Assembly: GCA_035308765.1 (NCBI GenBank) | Contig: DATGGA010000026.1 | Coordinates: 1 to 64,000 of the forward strand | Length of the DNA stretch: 64,000 nucleotides | Reading direction: 5' to 3' | Origin: RBG-16-66-20 sp035308765 | Lineage (GTDB): Bacteria; Pseudomonadota; Gammaproteobacteria; Burkholderiales; SG8-39 | Shown here: in pieces, positions 58,345-64,000 of the stretch | How the letters are laid out: every line of letters begins with the position of its first letter | How positions within the stretch are numbered: the first letter of the stretch is position 1 | Made by a program: the position numbers and the translations under genes | Notes under the pieces: generated by a model | The model's database searches: none | Seen by the model: only the letters and a program-made list of their open reading frames with translations | Told to the model about the DNA's origin: nothing

Positions 58345-59214
58345 ATGCGATTGCTGACGTATCAACTGAAGAAAAAGGGTTCGGCGCCGCGCGTCGGCGT
58401 GATGAGCGGGCCGGAGCACCTCGTCGAATTGAAGTTCGAGAACATGATTTCCCTGATCGAGGGGGGAAGCAAAAGCCTTTCTTCAACAAGAAAGATTCTC
58501 GAGGGAAGGTCCAAACCCATCCCGCTATCCTCGGTGCGCGTGCTGGCGCCCATCCCGCGGCCGCGCAAGAACGTGTTCTGCGTCGGCTGGAACTACCTGG
58601 AGCATTTCGAGGAAGGCGCCAAAGCGCGCACCAGCGTGGTCGAGATTCCGAAGCATCCGACCTTCTTCACCAAGGCGCCCACCGCGGTGAACGGCCCTTA
58701 CGACCGTATCCCGCTGCATGCGGGGGTGACGGAAAAGGTGGACTGGGAGGTGGAGCTGGGCGTGATCATCGGCAAGGGCGGCATCAACATCAAGGAGTCC
58801 GACGCGATGAAGCACGTGTTCGGCTTCACGGTGATCAACGACGTTTCCGCGCGTGAAGTGCAGCGCCGCCACGGCCAGCAGTGGTTCAAGGGCAAGAGCC
58901 TGGACGGCCATTGCCCGATGGGGCCCTGGATCGTGACCGCGGACAAGGTGAAGGACTGGTGGGATCTGCGCGTGGTGACGCGCGTAAACGGCGCGATCAA
59001 GCAGGACTCGAACACGCGCCACATGTATTTCAAGATCCCGCGCATCATCGCCGAGCTCTCCGCCGGCCTGACGCTGGAGCCGGGCGACATCATCTCGACC
59101 GGCACGCCGGCCGGCGTCGGCCACGCGCGCACGCCGCCCGAGTTCCTGAAGGCGGGCGACATCCTGGAAACCGAGATCGCCGGGATCGGGCTGCTGAAGA
59201 ACCGGATCGGCTAG
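58345..59214 (+). CDS. Fumarylacetoacetate hydrolase family protein
   Basis: A 289-residue metal-dependent hydrolase/decarboxylase. FCVGWNYLEHFEE and KAPTAVNGPYD open the fold, EVELGVIIGKGG supplies the acidic metal ligands, GFTVINDVSAREVQ and FKGKSLDGHCPMGPWIVT follow, and the end has ISTGTPAGVGHAR. It cleaves or tautomerises C-C bonds in beta-dicarbonyl acids. Encoded with the Bug receptor, so it may act on the imported acid. AT-rich codons at about 58440-58520. Confidence 0.9.
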   Translation: MRLLTYQLKKKGSAPRVGVMSGPEHLVELKFENMISLIEGGSKSLSSTRKILEGRSKPIPLSSVRVLAPIPRPRKNVFCVGWNYLEHFEEGAKARTSVVEIPKHPTFFTKAPTAVNGPYDRIPLHAGVTEKVDWEVELGVIIGKGGINIKESDAMKHVFGFTVINDVSAREVQRRHGQQWFKGKSLDGHCPMGPWIVTADKVKDWWDLRVVTRVNGAIKQDSNTRHMYFKIPRIIAELSAGLTLEPGDIISTGTPAGVGHARTPPEFLKAGDILETEIAGIGLLKNRIG

Positions 59215-59937
59215 CTAGAGCATGGCGCCCGGCTTGCCGAGCGCATGCTCGGTGAGCCTGGCTACGACCCAGTCGTAAGCTTCGTCCACCGAGTCGGTGC
59301 GGTGCATGAGGCCGACATCGGCGGCGTTGATGGTGCCGTGCTTTACCAGCGCGTCGAAATCGATCACCTCGCGCCAGTAGTCGTTGCCGAACAGCACGAT
59401 CGGCATCGGCTTGGTCATTTTCTTCGTCTGCACCAGGGTCAGCGCCTCGAACATCTCGTCCAGCGTGCCGAAGCCGCCCGGAAACACGATGATCGCCTTG
59501 GCGAGGTAGGCGAACCAGAATTTCCGCATGAAAAAATAGTGGAAGCGGAACACCAGGTCGCGCGTGATGTGCGGGTTGTGGCCTTCCTCGTGAGGCAGCG
59601 AGATGGGCAGCCCGACGTTCAGGCCTCCGGCTTCCGACGCTCCGCGGTTGGCCGCTTCCATGATGCCCGGGCCGCCGCCGGTGCAGACCACGAAGCGGCG
59701 TTCTTTCGAAGGCAGGGCCTTCGACCATTCGGTGAGCTTGAACGCAAGCGAACGCGCCGCCTCGTACCAGCGGTTGCCCTCCTTGAAGCGCGCCGAGCCG
59801 AAGAACACGATGGTGTCCTCGATGCCGAAATGCTCGAAGCGGCTCTTCGGCTCCAGGTACTCCGCAAGAATGCGCAGCGGCCGCGCATCCCTGCTGTTGA
59901 GGAAGGACGGCTCGCGGTAGGCCTTGGCCTTCTTCAA
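59215..59937 (-). CDS. LOG family (lysine decarboxylase-like) Rossmann protein
   Basis: A 240-residue protein starting at TTG 59937, which overlaps the SDR stop codon (TTGA). The LOG signatures VVCTGGGPGIMEAANRGA and VFPGGFGTLDEMFEAL are complete. Family members are nucleotide 5'-monophosphate phosphoribohydrolases (cytokinin activation in plants and bacteria). Last gene of the minus-strand operon; its role in a catabolic operon is unclear. Confidence 0.85.
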   Translation of the reverse strand: MKKAKAYREPSFLNSRDARPLRILAEYLEPKSRFEHFGIEDTIVFFGSARFKEGNRWYEAARSLAFKLTEWSKALPSKERRFVVCTGGGPGIMEAANRGASEAGGLNVGLPISLPHEEGHNPHITRDLVFRFHYFFMRKFWFAYLAKAIIVFPGGFGTLDEMFEALTLVQTKKMTKPMPIVLFGNDYWREVIDFDALVKHGTINAADVGLMHRTDSVDEAYDWVVARLTEHALGKPGAML

Positions 59938-60680
59938 CCGCGTCCCTCAAACGGCATCTTGGTGGCCTTTATGGTCAGGAAGAGGACGTTGGTTTCGATC
60001 GGGAAGCTCGCCATGTGCAGCACCGCCTGGCCGACATGGGCCACGTCCATCAGCGGCTCGGGCTTGATCGAGCCGTCGGCCTGCGGCACGCCGTTGGCCA
60101 TGCGCGCCGCCATCTCGGTGCGCGCGTTGCCGATGTCGATCTGGCCCACGGCGATGTCGTACTTCCTGCCGTCCAGCGCGCCGGTCTTGGTGAGGCCGGT
60201 CACGGCGTGCTTGGTGGCGGTGTAGGCCACGGAACCCGGCCGCGGCGCATGCGCCGAGATCGAGCCGTTGTTGATGATGTGCCCGCCGCGCGGATTCTGG
60301 TCCTTCATCACCTTGAAGGCCTCCTGCATGCACAGGAACATGCCGGTCAGGTTGATGTCGACGACGTTCTGCCACTTCTCCAGGCTCAGTTCTTCGAATG
60401 AGGTGCCCGGCGCATTCACGCCGGCGTTGTTGAACAACACGTCGACGCGGCCCCATTTGGCCTTCACTGCCGCGAACAGCGCCTTGACCGAATCCTGCTT
60501 GGCGACATCGGTCGGCACGCAGCAGGCGCGCTCGCCCGCGCCGGATTCCTTGGCGGTTTGTTCGAGCACGTCCTTGCGCCGTCCGGCAAGCGCGACCCGC
60601 CAGCCGTCCTTGAGGAATGCCAGCGCGGCTGCTTTGCCGACGCCGCTGCCGGCGCCCGTGATGACTGCGATTTTCGACAT
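59934..60680 (-). CDS. Short-chain dehydrogenase/reductase
   Basis: A 248-residue classical SDR. Cofactor motif TGAGSGVGKAAAL, NNAGVNAPG, catalytic region NNGSISAHAPRPGSVAYTATK (split here as NNGSIS and YTATK) and an NNG/NAG pattern. The start is 12 bases after the Bug receptor gene and the end overlaps the LOG gene. Likely oxidises a hydroxy-acid or hydroxyacyl intermediate of the operon. Confidence 0.85.
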   Translation of the reverse strand: MSKIAVITGAGSGVGKAAALAFLKDGWRVALAGRRKDVLEQTAKESGAGERACCVPTDVAKQDSVKALFAAVKAKWGRVDVLFNNAGVNAPGTSFEELSLEKWQNVVDINLTGMFLCMQEAFKVMKDQNPRGGHIINNGSISAHAPRPGSVAYTATKHAVTGLTKTGALDGRKYDIAVGQIDIGNARTEMAARMANGVPQADGSIKPEPLMDVAHVGQAVLHMASFPIETNVLFLTIKATKMPFEGRG

Positions 60681-60691
60681 GCTTTTTCTCC

Positions 60692-61642
60692 TTATTCGAC
60701 TTTGGCGCCGGATTCACGGATGGATTTTTCGATGCCCGGCGCCTCGGCCCTGATCTCGGCGTCGAAGGCCTCCGGCGATGCCGAGGGCGCCGCGTCCATG
60801 CCCTGCGAGGCGATCCTGTCGCGCACCTCCTGCTTCGACAGCACCTTGGCCGCGGCCGCGTGCAACCTGCGCACGATTTCCATCGGTGTGCCGGCCGGCA
60901 CGTAGAGGCCGAACCAGAAGGTGGATTCGAAGCCGGGCAGGCCGGCTTCCTCGGCCCCCGGAATGCCCGGAATCGCCGCCGAAGCCTTGCGCATGCTGAT
61001 CGCCAGCGGGCGCATGCGCCCGCCCTTGATGAAGCCCATCACCGTGGGCGAAGTCGCGAACATCACCTGCGTGTCGCCCGCAACCAGCGACTGGGCGGCC
61101 GGGCCGCCGCCCTTGAACTGGATGGTGGTGAACTTGATGCCGGCGACGGATTCGAAGGCGACGGAGGAAAGGTGGGGAGCCGAACCGAAGCCTGCGGAGG
61201 CCATGAACAGTTTTCCGGGATTCGCCTTGGCATAGGCGATCAGCTCCTTCATGTTCTTGAAGGGCGTGCCATTGTTCACCACCAGCACCGTGGCGCCGTT
61301 CGCGACGCGGCACACGGGAATGAAATCCTTCTCGTCGTAGCCCAGGCTCTTGTACAGGCTCTTGTTGATCTGGTGATTGCCCTGGTTGAGGATGGTGTAG
61401 CCGTCGGGCGCCGACCTGGCGACAAACTCGGAGGCGATCGAGCCGCCTGCGCCGGGCTTGTTCTCCACCACCACCGCGACGCCGAGTTCCTTCGACAGCT
61501 CGTCGCCGATGATGCGCGTGGTGAAGTCGCCCGAGCCGCCGGGCGGATAGCCGACCTCAAGGTGGATCGGCTTTGAAGGATAGCTTTGCGCATTCGCCCA
61601 CGTGGAAAGGCAAACGAAAATGAAAATCCCCGGAACCCTCAT
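60692..61642 (-). CDS. Bug/TctC-type tripartite tricarboxylate transporter receptor
   Basis: A 316-residue periplasmic protein starting at ATG 61642. Signal peptide residues 1-18 (IFIFVCLSTWANAQ), then SYPSKPIHLEVGYPPGGSG, VENKPGAGGSIASEFVA, and QFKGGGPAAQSLVAGDTQVMF. Second Bug receptor within 4 kb, again without TctA or TctB. It sits between the crotonase and SDR genes (stop-to-start gap three bases upstream), so it likely collects the acid degraded by the operon. Confidence 0.9.
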   Translation of the reverse strand: MRVPGIFIFVCLSTWANAQSYPSKPIHLEVGYPPGGSGDFTTRIIGDELSKELGVAVVVENKPGAGGSIASEFVARSAPDGYTILNQGNHQINKSLYKSLGYDEKDFIPVCRVANGATVLVVNNGTPFKNMKELIAYAKANPGKLFMASAGFGSAPHLSSVAFESVAGIKFTTIQFKGGGPAAQSLVAGDTQVMFATSPTVMGFIKGGRMRPLAISMRKASAAIPGIPGAEEAGLPGFESTFWFGLYVPAGTPMEIVRRLHAAAAKVLSKQEVRDRIASQGMDAAPSASPEAFDAEIRAEAPGIEKSIRESGAKVE

Positions 61643-61644
61643 GC

Positions 61645-62427
61645 CTACTTTCCCTTGAACGCCGGGGTGCGCTTCTCCATGAACGCCTTGCGGCCTTCCT
61701 TGTGGTCTTCGCTGGCGAAGCAGGCTTCGACCATCTTCATCGCTTTCGAGAGGTCGCGGTCCTTCTCGTCCTTTTGCCACTGCTGTACCGCGTACTTGGC
61801 GGCGGCCACGGTCAGCGGCGCGTTCTCCGATACCATCTTTGCGTAGGCGGCGACTTCCTTCTCGAGCTCCGCGTCAGGCACCACCTTGCTGACAAAGCCC
61901 ATGCGCAGCGCCTCTTTGGCGTCGAACTTGCGCGCCGACATGAAGATGTCGGTGGTATTTGCCGCGCCCAGCACGTTCATGAAGCGCCGCACGCCCGCCG
62001 GGCTGTAGCCCAGGCCCAGCCGCGCCGCCGGCATGCGGAAAATGGAGTCGTCCGAGCAGATGCGCAAGTCGCAGGCGGCGGCAAAGCCCAGACCGCCGCC
62101 GATGCAGATGCCGCGGATGCGCGCGATCACCGGCTTGGTGGTGTTCATCGGCGCCTGGTAGGCGGCTTCGACCGCCTTGTTGTAGACCACCTGCGCCTCG
62201 ACGGTGCCCCGCAGCTTTTCGAATTGCGAAATGTCGGCGCCCGAAATGAAGGCCTTGTCGCCGTCCCCGGCGCAGACGATGAGCCGCACCGCCGGGTCGG
62301 CGTCGAGCTGGGCGAATACCTTCGGCACCGCCTCCCACATGTCGAAGCTCATGGCGTTCATCTTCGGCAGGTTCGAGAAGAGCACGGTGGCGACGCCGTG
62401 CGCGACGGAGGTTTTGAGTTCAGCCAT
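61645..62427 (-). CDS. Enoyl-CoA hydratase/isomerase family protein with altered active site
   Basis: A 260-residue crotonase fold. The oxyanion-hole segments FISGADISQF and GICIGGGLGFAAACDL are normal. The two catalytic Glu of classical hydratases (rat Glu144 and Glu164) correspond here to A134 (RMPAARLGLG) and D160 (NTTDIFMSA), so hydration is unlikely; isomerase, thioesterase or lyase chemistry is possible. ATG shares one base with the stop of the CoA transferase gene (TAATG). Confidence 0.85.
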   Translation of the reverse strand: MAELKTSVAHGVATVLFSNLPKMNAMSFDMWEAVPKVFAQLDADPAVRLIVCAGDGDKAFISGADISQFEKLRGTVEAQVVYNKAVEAAYQAPMNTTKPVIARIRGICIGGGLGFAAACDLRICSDDSIFRMPAARLGLGYSPAGVRRFMNVLGAANTTDIFMSARKFDAKEALRMGFVSKVVPDAELEKEVAAYAKMVSENAPLTVAAAKYAVQQWQKDEKDRDLSKAMKMVEACFASEDHKEGRKAFMEKRTPAFKGK

Positions 62428-63608
62428 TACACGATTCCTTTGCTTTTGAATGTCTCGATTTCGGCCTTCTTGAAGCCGGCCTCCAGCAGGATTTCTTCCG
62501 TGTGCTCGCCCCGCTCCGGCGAGGCCGCCACCAGCTTCGCCGGCGTGCGCGACAGCTTCACCGGCTGGTTGATGAGCCGCAGCTTGCCGCCGGACCTGCG
62601 GGGCACGTCCACCGCGGCCTGCACGTGCTTTACCTGCGGGTCGGCAAAGACCTGGTCCATGCTGTAGATCGGGCCGCAGGGCACGCCGCCGGCGTTGAGG
62701 ATTCCGACCCACTCGGCGGTGGGCTTTTTCGCGAACCCTTCGTTCAGCGCTGCGTTCAGGGCCTTGCGGTTCTTCGCGCGATCCTGCGCGGTCTTGAAGT
62801 CGGGATGTTCGAACAGCTCGGGGCGCCCGATGGCCTCGCATACGCGTTGCCACATCTTGGTGCCCGTGGCGGCGACGTTCATGTGGCCGTCGGCAGTGGT
62901 GTAGGCCGAGGTCGGCATGCTGGTCGGATGGTCGTTGCCGACCTGCGGCGGCACTTCTCCGGTCATGGTGTAGCGCGCGGCCTGGAAGTCGAGCAGCTGG
63001 ATTCCGGCCTGCAGCAGGTTGGACTGCACCCATTGGCCTTCGCCGGAGGTCTCGCGCTCGAGCAAAGCGGTCATGATGCCGAGCGCGGCCAGCAAGCCTG
63101 CTCCCACGTCCGCGACCGCGCAGCCGACGCGCATCGGACCTTCTCCCGGCTTGCCCGTCACCGACATGATGCCGGAGAGCCCTTGCGCGATCTGGTCGAA
63201 TCCCGGCCGCGCGCGGTAGGGGCCGTCCTGCCCGAAACCGGAAATGCTCGCGAGGATGATGCGCTTGTTGACCTTCTTCAGCAACTCGTAATCGATGCCG
63301 AGGCGGTCCTTCACGTCCGGGCGGTAGTTCTCGACCACGATGTCCGCGGTTTTCACCAGGCGCATGAAGATTTCCTTGCCCTGGGGCGATTTCAGGTCGA
63401 GAGTGATCGAGCGCTTGTTCCGGTGCAGGTTCTGGAAATCCGGCCCCTCGCGCGGCCCGCCCATGTCCTCGGGCACCGTGTTCTCGACCTTGATCACGTC
63501 GGCGCCGAAGTCGGCGAACTGGCGCACGCAGGTCGGACCCGCGCGCACCCGCGTCAGGTCGAGGATGCGCAGCCGGGAAAGCGCTGGAGACGAGGAGATG
63601 GCGGGCAT
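62427..63608 (-). CDS. CaiB/BaiF family (class III) CoA transferase
   Basis: A 393-residue enzyme. RILDLTRVRAGPTCVRQFADFGADVIKVE is the N-terminal nucleotide-like fold (seen as RILDLTRV and ADVIKVE), TLDLKSPQGKEIF and VENYRPDVKDRLGIDY follow, and CAVADVGAGLLAALG carries the catalytic Asp. It moves CoA between a donor acyl-CoA and a carboxylic acid, the activation step expected for the operon. The start is 30 bases after the pirin stop. Confidence 0.92.
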   Translation of the reverse strand: MPAISSSPALSRLRILDLTRVRAGPTCVRQFADFGADVIKVENTVPEDMGGPREGPDFQNLHRNKRSITLDLKSPQGKEIFMRLVKTADIVVENYRPDVKDRLGIDYELLKKVNKRIILASISGFGQDGPYRARPGFDQIAQGLSGIMSVTGKPGEGPMRVGCAVADVGAGLLAALGIMTALLERETSGEGQWVQSNLLQAGIQLLDFQAARYTMTGEVPPQVGNDHPTSMPTSAYTTADGHMNVAATGTKMWQRVCEAIGRPELFEHPDFKTAQDRAKNRKALNAALNEGFAKKPTAEWVGILNAGGVPCGPIYSMDQVFADPQVKHVQAAVDVPRRSGGKLRLINQPVKLSRTPAKLVAASPERGEHTEEILLEAGFKKAEIETFKSKGIV

Positions 63609-63638
63609 GGGGCTAATTTTAATCCGCCCCGGGGGGAT

Positions 63639-64000
63639 TCAACGCTCCGGCAGCGGAATGAATTCGGTTTCGCCCGGCACCGCTTCGAAACGCCGCTCGC
63701 GCCAGCGCTGTTTCGCGTCTTCGATCTTCTCTTTCGAGCTGGCGACGAAATTCCACCAGATGTGGCGCGGACCGTCCATTTTCCCGCCGCCCAGCAGCAT
63801 GGCGCGGGATCGGGTGTTTGCAAGAATTTGAATCGGTTTCCCTTCCGGGAGGTAAGCCAGATTCTTCCCGGGCAATAAATTTCCATCCACCGCCACACTT
63901 CCCTGCACCAGATAGACGCCGCGCTCTTCGTGCTCGGGCGGCAGCGTGAGCGTGGCGCCGGCTTCGAGCTCGGCGGCGACATAGAACATTTTCGAGAAGG
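63639..64000 (-). CDS. Pirin family protein (C-terminal part, 5' end beyond window)
   Basis: The frame enters from the right edge (FSKMFYVAAELEAG) and stops at 63639, giving about 120 residues. The pirin C-terminal cupin is seen in LPPEHEERGVYLVQGSVAVDG, LLGGGKMDGPRHIWWNFVAS and the terminal EFIPLPER. Pirins are iron cupins with redox-sensor or quercetinase-like roles. It probably heads, or lies early in, the operon that continues with the CoA transferase. AT-rich codons at about 63800-63900. Confidence 0.88.
   Translation of the reverse strand, partial: FSKMFYVAAELEAGATLTLPPEHEERGVYLVQGSVAVDGNLLPGKNLAYLPEGKPIQILANTRSRAMLLGGGKMDGPRHIWWNFVASSKEKIEDAKQRWRERRFEAVPGETEFIPLPER

Overview
The window is GC-rich, densely coded bacterial chromosome, most likely from a betaproteobacterium of the Burkholderiales type. 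This rests on gene content rather than any rRNA: two Bug/TctC-type periplasmic receptors, family III CoA transferases, a tandem double-length UvrA, a QueE with a CX14CX2C cluster motif, a SWIB-domain protein and an EmrAB-NodT pump with a MarR regulator. No complete tRNA, rRNA, CRISPR array, IS transposase or prophage was found. Most genes sit in tight strings with 1-14 bp stop/start overlaps.

Layout. 1-3.65 kb: a looser, lower-GC accessory stretch with the tail of an unknown gene, a small lipoprotein, a response-regulator remnant, a HAD phosphatase, a PagL-like outer-membrane protein and a secreted dienelactone-hydrolase-like protein, each gene bracketed by a dispersed palindromic repeat. 3.65-5.35 kb: a PhyH dioxygenase and a PanB paralogue that has lost two metal ligands, behind a perfect palindrome. 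5.4-17.8 kb: pdxH, metallo-beta-lactamase, SWIB, cyclase-FHA, fbp, MFS, htpX, GMC oxidoreductase, PEP mutase family, FMO-like monooxygenase, a RhlE-type helicase that appears to start at AUU, and a HAD-IIA phosphatase. 17.9-22 kb: an envelope cluster (His-rich exported protein, BON-Spy/CpxP fusion, entericidin, Sel1-like lipoprotein, PLD lipoprotein) next to a strong terminator and a tRNA-3'-end-like scrap. 22-25 kb: a shortened ROK kinase, a cytochrome c-P460 fusion and a type II NADH dehydrogenase. 25-30 kb: a branched-chain amino-acid type ABC importer with fused permease-ATPase and twin operator palindromes upstream. 30-36.3 kb: FlK-like thioesterase plus amino-acid oxidase-like protein, then marR-nodT-emrA-emrB. 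36.4-44.4 kb: NHL lipoprotein/SDR/methyltransferase/dienelactone hydrolase operon, NnrU-pepN, a CoA transferase and a small lipoprotein. 44.5-54.6 kb: mlaC coupled to the giant uvrA, an M20 peptidase, queD-queE, ettA. 54.6-64 kb: a methyltransferase, then organic-acid genes (class II aldolase, alpha-hydroxy-acid oxidase, Bug receptor, FAH-family hydrolase) and a minus-strand operon pirin-CoA transferase-crotonase-Bug-SDR-LOG running off the right edge.

The strongest leads for unusual biology are the PanB-like/PhyH pair with its own operator, the AUU-start helicase, the 1795-residue UvrA coupled to an orphan mlaC, the BON-Spy and cytochrome c-P460 fusions, the degenerate cyclase-FHA protein, the QueD without its catalytic cysteine, the crotonase without its catalytic glutamates, and the recurrent AT-rich codon islands inside otherwise GC-rich genes. 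No single locus looks like a complete new defence or mobile system.
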